Assembly: GCA_010909165.1 (NCBI GenBank)
Contig: MU008227.1
Location: forward strand, 1 to 64,000
Length of the DNA: 64,000 nucleotides
Source of the DNA: Anthoceros angustus
Taxonomy: Eukaryota > Streptophyta > Anthocerotopsida > Anthocerotales > Anthocerotaceae
Reading direction: 5' to 3'
A program made the translations under genes and the position numbers. The notes beneath the pieces were generated by a model. It worked only from the letters and a program-made list of their open reading frames with translations, was not told where the DNA came from and ran no database searches. Below, one piece after another: positions 11,531-21,555 of the stretch (position 1 is its first letter; each line of letters opens with the position of its first letter).

Positions 11531-12396
11531 TGCTGCACGTTAGCCACAGTGAGTCTTTCGGTGCGGTCCTCCTCCGTTGTCCTTCTTCGGTAGGCCGCCC
11601 CGATTGTTAGCGCTCTTCCGCCTTCAATTCTATGACCGCACCACAGTCGTTGCTTCCTTGGCGCTCGCTCCACTTTCCTCTCCTGTGGCGTGAGCTCTCC
11701 CACTGCTCGCGGCACTCCGCGTTTTCCTTCCTCGCTCACGCCTCGCGGTTGGGTTGTCTCCTTTCGATGGCGCGCCGCCTCCTCCGGCTTGCTCGTGGCG
11801 ATGGCCTCTCTTCTCGATGATGGTCTTCCTTCCTTTTGCGTTCACGTTCCAGCGCTCGACTCTTGTTCTTGCGAAGTGGAAGCGCGCAGCGCACTTTGCC
11901 CCTTAGATGCGCCACACGGCCAACCCTAGATTGGGTTCATCATTCCAAAATCCTAATTCTATCTAAACTACCTATTTTCCTATCACGTTATCCTAATTTC
12001 TCTAATTACTCTATATATTTATTCCCCTATTGGTGAGCATATATAGTGGATATCCCCCTCTATTCTAAATTTCCTTTTTTGCGAGATTGTCAGCCTACCA
12101 CGGTAGTCGCGACTTACCGTGATGCCTTCTTCTCGACCTCGGCGTGGTGGCGACCCTCTGATGATACGACCTACCGACCTTTGGTTGCCCTCACCGCCCA
12201 AATGCGGGGTCGTTTCGACCCGTTTTTCTTCCTGGGATATCCTCTTCACCTTCCTAACAATATTTTACAACTCCAGCTTCAAGATTCTCAGAAGTTTTCC
12301 TGGCATGCTCCTCTTCAATCGTTCTTAGCCAAAAAAATTAAGTTCGTTTGCCTTTGGGCTCTTTTGGACTGGTTGCCCAAACTTTTGCGTTCCACA
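11531..12396 (-). repeat. LTR-like repeat and leader of K2
   Basis: 11,930-12,396 is the inverted mate of 2,545-3,015. On the minus strand it begins TGTGGAACGCAAAAG at 12,396 and contains an A/T-rich stretch with 'ataaatatatag' that could serve as a TATA region. 11,531-11,930 is the leader between LTR and K2 ORF. The position upstream of a minus-strand ORF fits a 5' LTR. No primer-binding site or target duplication was identified. Confidence 0.55.
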
Positions 12397-12436
12397 GCAG
12401 TATTCAACCTCTCCTCAGTGGGAGTCAGAAGATGGC

Positions 12437-13236
12437 TTGGAGTTCCTGACGTTTGTTCCGAACAGCGATATTAGCCCGGCACCTTTGATGGCGCTCCAAG
12501 CCAAGGACAAAAGAGGTGGTGTTGCGGGGATGACTGCCATTGAGGGGGTTGCTTACTTGCGGAAAGGAATGCTAAATCTACCAACATATGTCAATGTTGA
12601 AGAAGAACAATGGTGGACAATGTTCTGGAAGGATCAGGAGGAGATTGCATGTATCGTAGACAACAATATTGGTCTTGTGCTAGAAAAACCATGGAAGTGA
12701 AATGCAGCGAACGCGGACGCAATTCATCCACCTCCGATTGGAAGGGTTGTTGTTCTAGATGAAGCATTGTTGCGGGAAATTCCCCAAAGGGACATGTACT
12801 TAGGACCCCACCAGGGTGCTGATCGTCAAGGACAAGAGTGTGAAAGGATGAATGGGGATATCATGGAGATAGAAAAAGGCATGTTCATTATAACGCCTTG
12901 TGAGGGTGACATACACATGAGCTTTCGGCTCGCAAGGTTGTGGAAGTCCATTTCACACGATCCTTACTTACTTGTGCATTGGTGGAGGACCACAGGCCAC
13001 GAAGGAAGTATATGGCGGAAGTCATCCTCGAGTTGAGAACGAAGGCCGTCACCCGAAAGGAAGAGGGCAAACAACACAATCCACCTAATATCACGAAGTT
13101 ATTCGTTCGGAAAAGCAGTTATCGTTTATTATGGGTTCAAGGAAACATCTCTGTGCCGACAAGAAAGCGATCAAAGAAGATGAGTGCTCTGAGCCCACCT
13201 CAAGCCAACCCCAGATGGTGTAATGGACAGCGATGA
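12437..13236 (+). pseudogene. unassigned coding-like remnant
   Basis: Three consecutive plus-strand open stretches (about 12,437-12,700, 12,700-13,036 and 12,940-13,236) look like one decayed protein. Readable pieces include GVAYLRKGMLNLPTYV, EEEQWWTMFWKDQEEIACIV, REIPQRDMYLGPHQGADRQG and MAEVILELRTKAVTRKEEGK. Composition is balanced and protein-like, unlike the low-complexity frames nearby. I do not recognise the family. Given the neighbours, a DNA-transposon accessory protein is the likeliest source, but nothing shown proves it. Confidence 0.35.
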
Positions 13237-14914
13237 ATCAGGCGACGAAGCCGACATATCTGGCGGGGAGGGACTCGAGTCAGGCGAGGAATGATCGGAA
13301 TATGTGCCTTGTTCCGTAACGGGTTTGCAAGGTGCCTTGTCCACAGCCACTCGGAGGAAGCAACTTTGGTTCATTTTGTAGGTTCGCGTCCATGATCGTG
13401 TGCCCGTCGGCAAATGACTAGTCCTCTAAGGCCGGTCGCGATTAAAACTTTGAAGAAGTGAGTCCTCTGATTGGCATCGAGAAAGTCATTCACGTTGGGC
13501 GCCTGCCGCTGCCACGGACAAGTCCCTTGGGCGGACGTGGGCGCCCGGCGCCCGGATCAGCGGTTCTTCCGTTCGGCGCCGCCCTATCTTGTTGTTCAAA
13601 ACCTCGTCCACCATGTGCATATATGGGTGTATAGCAAGAGTATACATATGTGCATTCCCTCAAAGGGGCCCCGGTGGGTGCCGTGGTCATTAAGCGGATC
13701 CTAATCGTATCGCATGGTCTAAGGACATGGGCATCGTTTCTAGCAAAAACAATGCTCGTGATTTGGCGGACCCTTCACTGTCTGGATGTGTGCCGTCAGC
13801 ATGTCTCGTGACCTTACATGCCATCTTCTGCGGTGTATGCTCAAATATGGCACTGTCGATACCCATCGAAAACCTGTTTGCATATATTCAAGCGCTTCAT
13901 GTATATTCAGCCGCTTCAAATATTATGGTGTTTAACCATGCAAACAGGCTCACCTGAGTAAAGCTTGTTAAGGATGTCGGCTCTACAGGCGTCCCCGAAC
14001 TCTTCATCAGCACATGGTTGTGACCTCCAACTTGGGCTACCATCGCACACCGCTTGGCAAGAAGTTACTCCGATTTTCATTGAATTGGTGGTGGATTCAT
14101 CTTTATCAAACTCCACATCAAAGTCATCATACCCAAGTGGATCCGTCGACACTGGGGGCTTACACGGAGAAGTTGGGAGCTTGCGCAAGTGGGGCAGGTT
14201 CGGCACTCCATTGTCTACACTCTAGCTCCTGGAAGGTGTTGAAGGCCATTCGGTCTCTCTCCAACGGCAAGGGGCTTCATCACAGGCCACTTCATTATCT
14301 GATAGGTAGAGGTCCCCATTGGCAAGATATCGAGGGGGACGGGCTCGAGAAACAACGACACCAACACCGGCTTCATCAACAACTAATGACAACAAGCAAC
14401 GGCATTAGGAGAAGGCATTAATACAAGGATTTTTTTTGTAATTATGAAGTACCAAAATAATGTATTTTAAGGAACTCACCTTTGGAAGGAGGAGCTCCCA
14501 GATTTTTTACAACAACAATTTCAGATCTGACAATTCTGGTCTGCACATTGAGGGATTCAAATATGGCATCGGCATCTTCGGCTTCATCAGCAACGAAATA
14601 CACTGGGCTTCCCGGATTTCTAACAGACGAGTTGCGGAACATCGTGGAGCGGCATCTGTCGACGGGCGGTGAAATTGTGGCTCGGCCACAGCCATCGGCA
14701 GCGTCGCGATAAACTAAGGCACGCTCGTGCGCCGCATGGGTGCTGAGCTCAGAGCGTTCACGGCGCGGGCCGCGGTTGAACCTCCTCGGGCGCCATCTAC
14801 GGGTCTTTGGCGGGTGCTCGCGCGAGATCTTGGCTGCACCGGCAACGATGGGTTATGACCGTGGTGTGCGGTGACGACCGGCTGCCTTGAGCCCACCAAT
14901 GGGCGTTTATGGGC
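13237..14914. other. no gene seen
   Basis: Open frames are short and overlap on both strands without family motifs. Local oddities are a G+C-rich palindromic run near 13,541-13,556 (GGGCGCCCGGCGCCCG) and a G+C-rich patch at 14,690-14,890. No element boundary could be fixed. Confidence 0.3.
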
Positions 14915-15620
14915 AGTTATATTTGGATAAGCCTATTTTCGGCTTATCTTGCCCCCCTATTATTCATTTTATTTTTTTATTTAGCCATTTTCTGGTTATT
15001 TGTTTATCTAGCTTTGATTAAGCCTATTTTCCCTTGCTATTTCAGCACTTAGTTTAGGCTTATTTTCTCTTGGGTTATTAAACTATTAAGTTAAGTTTTG
15101 CTATATAAGCTTAAGTTTTTAAGACATTTTCTTAGGCTGATAACTTTTGTTTTAATGGGAGCCTACGTGTGTTTTAGGCCTCATTTTAAAGCTAGTCTTC
15201 ACCCCTGCATTCATAGTGAGTGGGAGTGATGAAATATATATAGTTTAGGGCACTATTCATTAGGGCACCTTTACTTAAACATCAATTTAGATCTAGGGCA
15301 TAAAGTAGTTACTTAATTAGTTGCTCTAGGTAGTTAGTTGTTATATTAGTTGCAACTACCTAGTGGTTACAACAACTTATGGTTGTAACCACTTAACCAC
15401 CTAACCACCTAGCCTATATAAAGGCTTGTACTCTTTACTTTCTTAATTCAATTGTATTGTAGCACTTCTGCCTAAGAGCTATTGATTCTCATCACAACCT
15501 ATCGGCGTAGGTAGGCAACCTACCGGCGTAGGTATTGTGTTCTTTTGACAGACCTGAGACTAATAAGAAGAAAACGCCTCGACTGAGCGCTCCTCCCAGG
15601 CCATGAATTTTTCAGAACGG
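14915..15620 (+). repeat. AT-rich LTR-like promoter region
   Basis: A sharp change to AT-rich DNA at about 14,915, dense in 'ttagttt/ggcttatttt' variants. It ends in two hairpins, a TATA box (15,415-15,423) and a transcribed-looking segment with a repeated 'cctaccggcgtaggta' motif (about 15,500-15,535). This order resembles the U3-R-U5 layout of an LTR. No second copy exists in the window, so a solo LTR or an intact element edge cannot be told apart. Confidence 0.4.
15415..15423 (+). promoter_or_regulatory. candidate TATA box
   Basis: TATATAAAG preceded by a pyrimidine-rich 'accacctaaccacctagcc' stretch, with a plausible start site about 30 bp downstream. It matches the plant TATA consensus well and sits where an LTR promoter would be. 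Confidence 0.5.
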
Positions 15621-15782
15621 GAGAGCGGCGCCTCTGATCTGTGTGCGCGAAGATTAAAGCGGCTTAAACACTGTTTATGATATGTAGGTCCACCATTGGT
15701 AGGAAGCAAGCGAAGACCCGTCGCTCATAGACATAGTGCTATCAGAACTTCACAGTTAAGCGCTCTATACTTTGATCAATAT

Positions 15783-15970
15783 CGAGATGGGGCACACGAG
15801 TTACGGATCGATGTCGAGATGGGGAGCTGCACGAGTTACGGATCGATGTCGAGATGGGGAGCACGAGTTACCGGATCGATGTCGAGATGGGGAGCACGCG
15901 AGTTACGGATCGATGTCGAGATGGGGAGCCGCGAGTTACGGATCGATGTCGAGATGGGGAGCCACAGAGT
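15783..15970 (+). repeat. 33-bp minisatellite, six copies
   Basis: CGAGATGGGG recurs at 15,783, 15,815, 15,850, 15,883, 15,917 and 15,950, spacing 32-35 bp. Each unit also carries 'gagttacggatcgatgt'. Unit lengths vary by 1-3 bp, so any frame across it shifts from unit to unit. Confidence 0.9.
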
Positions 15971-16484
15971 CATTTGGTTGCACGGCACGGTCCTTGGTTG
16001 GATTCTGATATCATCTATTTTTTTTTCCTTTTAGAAATTCTATTTTCTAATTAAGAACTCTAGATTAGGCTAGCATTTCAGACTACCTAAAAGAGTATTT
16101 TAACAATGCAAACCTTTCGATCTAGATTTGCTTGCTTTTAACTTATGCGAATTCTAAACTATTTGCTTTTAATAAAGAACACTTAGATTGACGAGACACA
16201 AATCTAGAGCCCTTGCAGCCCATCATGTTCTTGAGAACCTGTTTCTTTATACAGAAAATGATCACAAACACTGAAGACTCACATCTTGGATTATTGAAAT
16301 CCTCAATGATCTTTTGAAGTGAATTTTCTTATCTTTTTTTTTCTTTTATAAGATGTATATCTAGGACCATTGGAGTCCCTCATACTCTTCAGAAAAGCAC
16401 AAATCTAATTTAATATGTTATTTCCTTTCCTCTCTACTATCAGAAACAAGGAAGAAATAACTAGCAAGTCCATGGAGGATCATT
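15971..16484 (-). other. leader of a truncated minus-strand Copia
   Basis: AT-rich, no coding frame. Read on the minus strand it directly follows the primer-binding site at 16,485-16,496, so it is the 5' leader of a Copia whose body is missing, ending somewhere before the minisatellite. Confidence 0.4.
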
Positions 16485-16496
16485 GCTCTGATACCA
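16485..16496 (-). other. Copia primer-binding site (initiator tRNA-Met type)
   Basis: The plus strand reads GCTCTGATACCA; its complement TGGTATCAGAGC is the classic Copia primer-binding site complementary to initiator tRNA-Met. The same motif occurs beside the Copia-B LTR at 47,055-47,066. Confidence 0.85.
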
Positions 16497-16505
16497 AGTT
16501 AGAGA

Positions 16506-16685
16506 TGCCATGCGGAAGCGATTGCCTAGAACATGCTTTCTAGCAACTATATTAAGAGTTATATTTAAGGGTCCATAGGTAGGCCTTTTATAGCGGTTTT
16601 ACGAAGGGGTGTGTCCTTTCAATTAGCCTATTAGTTAATTAACTACTATTTATAACTAGGTCTAGTTAGACTAACCAAAGTAACA
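16506..16685 (-). repeat. short Copia 5' LTR, minus strand
   Basis: About 180 bp starting TGTTACTTTGG at 16,685 and ending CA at 16,506 on the minus strand, 9 bp from the primer-binding site. Inside is TATAAAAG (minus strand, 16,585-16,592). Size is close to the 176-182 bp LTRs of Copia-B but the sequence differs. No partner LTR is present. Confidence 0.6.
16585..16592 (-). promoter_or_regulatory. TATA box of the short Copia LTR
   Basis: TATAAAAG on the minus strand, about 95 bp from the LTR start and 80 bp from its end, a normal position for the U3/R boundary. Confidence 0.55.
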
Positions 16686-16789
16686 CAGAATCACGTGGTC
16701 TGCCTTATTTCCAACTATGCATGCCTCGTTTTTGACAGCTTGGCCAGGAAAATTCTTACACCGACATTTACAATGCGCTTGCACTATTT

Positions 16790-17560
16790 ATAACTCGATA
16801 AATTTGTATAACATTTTACAATGTATTTGCAATGAACATGCCACATCAGCAATTTCACTAATATATAACCTCATTAATGACATAAATCAGGAAAAGGTCT
16901 CTTCCACATATTTACAACGGCATTTGCGACAAGCATGCCACATCAGCAATGTTACTAATATATAACCTCATAAATTACATAAACAAGGAAAAGGTCTCTT
17001 CCACAATTTTATAACAGCATTTGCGACAAACATGCCACATCAGCAAATAATATATTTATTCATGGATATTGGCACATAGTGACATAATTCATGAAAAAAT
17101 CCGGCTTCTTCATTTTACAACCATAGTTACGACGCATGTGCCACGTCAATAAATATACAATAAAAATTAGTAATTCTATAATATAACATAAATCCAAGAA
17201 AATATTTTATAAAAATATTTGTAATAAATTTGCTATGTCAGAAAAAACATTTATTTATAGATATTATAAATTTATTTATAGATATACAACCACATCTACA
17301 ACAAACATTTTTACAAGTACCGTTTACAACATCCTTTACAAACAACATGCCATGTCATTATATATTCAATAAAATGTAGTTTTATTAACAAATAACCTCC
17401 CCTAGTTTTCTAAATCAAAAAGAGTTTATGCATAATTAACAACGTCATGTACAACGAGCAAGCCATGTCAACAAACCCCTGTTGTAAAATCCGTACCAAC
17501 ATGCCATGTCAACAAACCCCTGTAAAATCTGTGCCACATCATATTAATTAGGAACCCTTG
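16790..17560. repeat. diverged ~97-115 bp subterminal satellite
   Basis: The motif CATGCCACATCAGCAA recurs at 16,837, 16,934 and 17,031 (97-bp spacing), then in weaker form at about 17,135, 17,228, 17,348, 17,462 and 17,499. Each unit also has 'tttacaac...catttgcgac'. Such subterminal repeats are typical next to CACTA transposon ends, and a CACTA terminus does follow at 17,671. Confidence 0.75.
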
Positions 17561-17650
17561 TTGTAAATGTTCGAAAAACTTACAACAGGGCTTTGATCTG
17601 TAATAAGAGTGTTGTAGTTTCCTCTAACTAAACGTAGACCCATTTGTAAA

Positions 17651-17671
17651 AAGTAGCCCCTCCTTGTAGTG
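17651..17671 (-). mobile_element. CACTA-type terminal repeat (right end)
   Basis: The plus strand ends '...GCCCCTCCTTGTAGTG' at 17,671. Its complement starts CACTACAAGGAGGGGC, the expected CACTA/En-Spm terminus, so the element body lies to the left and includes the satellite. I could not find the left end or confirm a 3-bp target duplication; the body may be truncated or interrupted. Confidence 0.65.
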
Positions 17672-17932
17672 TACGTGGTCGCTCGCTCTGTCTTTGTGCA
17701 AGTAGCGACTGGCGGACCTCGCTCTTTTTCAGAGGAAGGCCACACCACTTCATGTTCCATTCCTCCGTCACCATCAAGGATTGGAATTCGACGACTAGCC
17801 ATTCGTCACCGCCGCCACCGTGGGCAGACATTCTACATATGTTGAAAGCAATTTTGGTTTAGCAGTACTTGGCGGTTTCGACGACGATCATGACCTTCCT
17901 GTTGAGCATGAAGATGTTGTGGATGTAGTGGA
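17672..17932. other. no gene seen
   Basis: Short stretch between the CACTA end and the 89-bp minisatellite. A plus-strand frame reads SVTIKDWNSTTSHSSPPPPW at about 17,767, but it is too short to assign. Confidence 0.3.
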
Positions 17933-18200
17933 AAATCCTCCTCGGCCTCATCCGGTGGGAGATACATCTCCACATTACCTTGTCCGATCGCGAGAAAGAA
18001 GGCCAAGCAAACAATGGTGGGAAATCCTCCTCCGCCTCATCCAGTGGGAGATACATCTCCACATTACCTTGTCCGGTCGCGAGAAAGAAGGCCAAGAGAA
18101 CAATGGTGGGAAATCCTCCTCGGCCTCATCCAATGGGAGATACATCTCCACATTACCTTGTCCAATCGCGAGAAAGAAGGCCAAGGAAACAATGGTCTAA
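17933..18200 (+). repeat. 89-bp minisatellite, three copies
   Basis: AAATCCTCCTC starts at 17,933, 18,022 and 18,111, exactly 89 bp apart. Each unit contains 'gggagatacatctccacatt' and 'gcgagaaagaaggccaa'. Because 89 is not a multiple of three, the reading frame rotates between units. The last unit runs into the left breakpoint of the 1.69-kb duplication. Confidence 0.92.
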
Positions 18201-18285
18201 ACCAGATGTCCATGGTCCATATGGTGCACATTGTCAGGTCTCCATCGACGATGAATACAATACGATGGGAAAAACCCTTATGGAA

Positions 18286-18440
18286 TCCTGCTCCTAGAAC
18301 ATCGTATGCGGGAAGAACAAATGCGGAAAACATCGTATGCGGGGAAGAGAAAAAATCACGGGAAGAACATCATGTAGGAAGAACAAATGGGAAGAACAAC
18401 GCATGCAAGAAGAACAAATGCGGAAGAGCAAATGAAGAAG
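18286..18440 (+). pseudogene. ORF tail with REEQM coiled-coil repeats, copy 1
   Basis: The plus strand carries tandem variants of HRMREEQMREE, ending in a KKLLLNLCTLL tail that is the same in copy 2. Copy 1 is frame-broken by indels. Glu/Met/Arg-rich tails of this kind occur at the C-terminus of plant En/Spm-type transposon proteins; that assignment is suggestive only. The nearby CACTA end supports the idea without proving a link. Confidence 0.4.
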
Positions 18441-19159
18441 CTTCTCCTTAATCTTTGTACTCTTCTTGTGCAAAAAAATACGTCTTATTATTTATAATAT
18501 TTTTCATTTATGACACTTCACTTCTCCTTAATGCTTAATTTTCTTACTTTCGTGCAATGTCATAGCTGCCAACTACTTGCTGGGCAGGGCAGGCTCTCAT
18601 CACCGTGCACAGGGTAGACCACAGCAGAGCAGTCTAGAGAACATGGTGTTCTTACCTCCGTACTAGATCATAGCTGTAGTAGTTTCTAGAGGTACATAGA
18701 CGGACTGTTAACAGCACTAGACCAGGTGCTTTCCATGCCACGTTTGATGGTGGTGGGGACTCTCCTAAGCTCTCTGGCCTTTTTCTTCCCTATGCTATTT
18801 CACGCATTATTCCACTTAGGGCCAAGCAAGGGCTTGATGGAAAGCTCATGCCTTGGCACTCCTCACCTAACCAGGATCAATTGATGGATGATCATGGCGC
18901 GAAAAAATAAAACAACTAAACTTCTAAAAATAGCCTTCGAAGGGGCGCTCGTTCTGGGGTTAACACTAAGGTGACAAAATTGTCGGGGCCTAAGGAATTT
19001 CAGACATGCACAGGCCAAACAGACGTCAAGCTATTGCTGATAATGTGCAACCAAACTTCATTGTCCAGTTAGTATGACACCAAGATTCAGTCACCAGCAG
19101 TATATCAGGCCTGCCTAAACACTTTGCTGTCTTGTTAGTATGTCCACAAGATTCAATCA

Positions 19160-19375
19160 TTAAATCATCCGCAGTATATCCTGCTTGTTTAGATAGGATG
19201 ACCAAACTTCCACCAGCTGCCGTTCATTCAGCATGCGTGCCACAGACAATGAGAGGTTAGACTTGCTCAGATATGAAGGCTCCAGCAATTCAAGAGCCTG
19301 GAGATCTACTAGCTCTTCCAGCAGCCTGCAACCACAGCTAGTAGAACACATGGGCCAAGTGTTAGAGGCACACAC
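19160..19375 (-). pseudogene. unassigned minus-strand coding fragment, copy 1
   Basis: A minus-strand frame reads MCSTSCGCRLLEELVDLQAL and continues SKSNLSLSVARMLNERQLVE. It looks like a real exon piece in composition, but I do not recognise the family. Copy 2 at 20,867-21,070 lacks four residues in frame (LEEL) and is otherwise identical in translation. It could be a captured host-gene exon. Confidence 0.35.
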
Positions 19376-19978
19376 ACTACATCACGTAGGGAACTCATGA
19401 CCAAGAGGTACTCACTGTGCTTACATTGCTTGTGTTACTTACAATTCCTAGCCATTCTTAGAGGCCCTTGAGGATCAAAATATTAAGCTTGCCATTGCTG
19501 CTGCAGCTGTCCGTGGGTATTCAAAACAGAATTATCCAGAGATCTTACTCTGTAAGGCATTTTGCCTAGTCTTGAAAAGTCTCCTCTCCAGCATCTTCAC
19601 AGCCTAATCAAACTGGCTTGGAACTCTCCCATCTAACAGTACCCATGACAGAAGGCTCAAGGGTGCTGAATGTCGGGATTTAGGGCCTAGAAAGCCCCCT
19701 ACACAGAAGGCCCTAGAGCCACCTGAATGCTTGCTCAAGGTAGCAGCAATCCACCGCCCCTTGCCGGAGTCGCTTGCCAAAAACAACATCTGGCAGTAAT
19801 CCTCCGGATATAGAAACAAGTTTCCGGGTCGTTTCTCACAGCATAATTAAACTCTCAATCGCGAGAAAGAAGGCCAAGGAAACAATGGTCTAAACCAGAT
19901 GTCCATGGTCCATATGGTGCACATTGTCAGGTCTCCATCGACGATGAATACAATACGATGGGAAAAACCCTTATGGAA

Positions 19979-20147
19979 TCCTGCTCCTAGAACATCGTAT
20001 GCAGGAAGAACAAATGCGGGAAGAACATCGTATGCAGGAAGAAAAAATGCGGGAAGAACATCGCATGTAGGAAGAACAAATGCGGGAAGAACAACGCATG
20101 CAAGAAGAACAAATGCGGGAAGAGCAAATGAAGAAGCTTCTCCTTAA
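19979..20147 (+). pseudogene. ORF tail with REEQM coiled-coil repeats, copy 2
   Basis: Better preserved than copy 1. One frame reads LEHRMQEEQMREEHRMQEE, then after one internal stop EEQMREEQRMQEEQMREEQ and KKLLLNLCTLLVQK before a stop. The pattern is an 11-residue or so Glu-rich repeat expected to form a coiled coil. Repeat number differs from copy 1, the usual behaviour of a coding minisatellite. Confidence 0.45.
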
Positions 20148-20866
20148 TCTTTGTACTCTTCTTGTGCAAAAAATACGTCTTATTATTTATAATATTTTTC
20201 ATTTATGACACTTCACTTCTCCTTAATGCTTAATTTTCTTACTTTCGTGCAATGTCATAGCTGCCAACTACTTGCTGGGCAGGGCAGGCTCTCATCACCG
20301 TGCACAGGGTAGACCACAGCAGAGCAGTCTAGAGAACATGGTGTTCTTACCTCCGTACTAGATCATAGCTGTAGTAGTTTCTAGAGGTACATAGACGGAC
20401 TGTTAACAGCACTAGACCAGGTGCTTTCCATGCCACGTTTGATGTAGGTGGGGACCTCTCCTAAGCTCTCTAGCCTTTTTCTTCCCGCTATGCTATTTCA
20501 CGCATTATTCCACTTAGGGCCAAGCAAGGGCTTGATGGAAAGCTCATACCTTGGCACTCCTCACCTAACCAGGATCAATTGATGGATGATCATGGCGCGA
20601 GAAAAAAAATAAAACAACTAAACTTCTCAAAAAATAGCCTTCGAAGGGGGCGCTCGTTCTGGGGTTAACACTAAGGTGACAAGAATTGTCGGGGCCTAAG
20701 GAATTTCAGACATGCACAGGCCAAACAGACGTCAAGCTATTGCTGATAATGTGCAACCAAACTTCATTGTCCAGTTAGTATGACACCAAGATTCAGTCAC
20801 CCAGCAGTATATCAGGCCTGCCTAAACACTTTGCTGTCTTGTTAGTATGTCCACAAGATTCAATCA

Positions 20867-21070
20867 TTAAATCATCCGCAGTATATCCTGCTTGTTTAGA
20901 TAGGATGACCAAACTTCCACCAGCTGCCGTTCATTCAGCATGCGTGCCACAGACAATGAGAGGTTAGACTTGCTCAGATATGAAGGCTCCAGCAATTCAA
21001 GAGCCTGGAGATCTACTAGCCTGCAACCACAGCTAGTAGAACACATGGGCCAAGTGTTAGAGGCACACAC
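20867..21070 (-). pseudogene. unassigned minus-strand coding fragment, copy 2
   Basis: Same frame as 19,160-19,375 with an in-frame four-residue deletion. Retention of the open frame in both copies despite surrounding indels is mildly notable. No function can be assigned. Confidence 0.35.
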
Positions 21071-21555
21071 ACTACATCACGTAGGGAACTCATGACCAAG
21101 AGGTACTCACTGTGCTTACATTGCTTGTGTTACTTACAATTCCTAGCCATTCTTAGAGGCCCTTGAGGATCAAAATATTAAGCTGCTCATTGCTGCTGCA
21201 GCTGTCCGTGGGTATTCGAAACAGAATTATCCAGAAGATCTTACTCTGTAAGGCATTTGCCTAGTCTTGAAAAGTCTCCTCTCCAGCATCTTCACAGCTA
21301 ATCAAACTGGCTTGGAACTCTCCCCATCTAACAGTACCCATACAGAAGGCTCAAGAGATTGCTGAATGTCGGGATTTAGGGCCTAGAAAGCCCCCTACAC
21401 AGAAGGCCCTAGAGCCACCTGAATGCTTGCTCAAAGGTAGCAGCAATCCACCGCCCCTTGCCGGAGTCGCTTGCCAAAAAACAACATCTGGCAGTAATCC
21501 TCGGATATAGAAACAAGTTTCCCGGGTCGTTTCTCACAGCATAATTAAACTCTCA

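Larger units (their letters stand above)
18164..19856. repeat. tandem segmental duplication, copy 1
   Basis: This 1,693-bp block is repeated directly behind itself at 19,857-21,555. Both start 'aatcgcgagaaagaaggcc' and end 'cataattaaactctca'. Differences are mainly 1-2 base indels with few substitutions. Copy 1 also has 12 bases ('ctcttccagcag', about 19,312) missing from copy 2. It holds a coiled-coil ORF tail on the plus strand and a short gene-like fragment on the minus strand. Confidence 0.95.
19857..21555. repeat. tandem segmental duplication, copy 2
   Basis: Direct 1,699-bp repeat of 18,164-19,856. It diverges from copy 1 by a few dozen small indels (mostly in short homopolymers), a 12-bp deletion and a different number of coiled-coil repeat units. 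Beyond 21,555 the sequence continues uniquely into the 3' side of the palmitoyltransferase gene. Confidence 0.95.

Noticed and set aside
15696-16034. 112-residue ORF with repeated 'RIDVEMGS' text
   Set aside because: Direct translation of the 33-bp minisatellite; unit lengths that are not multiples of three leave all three frames partly open by chance.
15783-18200. CRISPR-like repeat arrays
   Set aside because: Units are head-to-tail minisatellites without unique spacers, in a plant genome with no cas genes.
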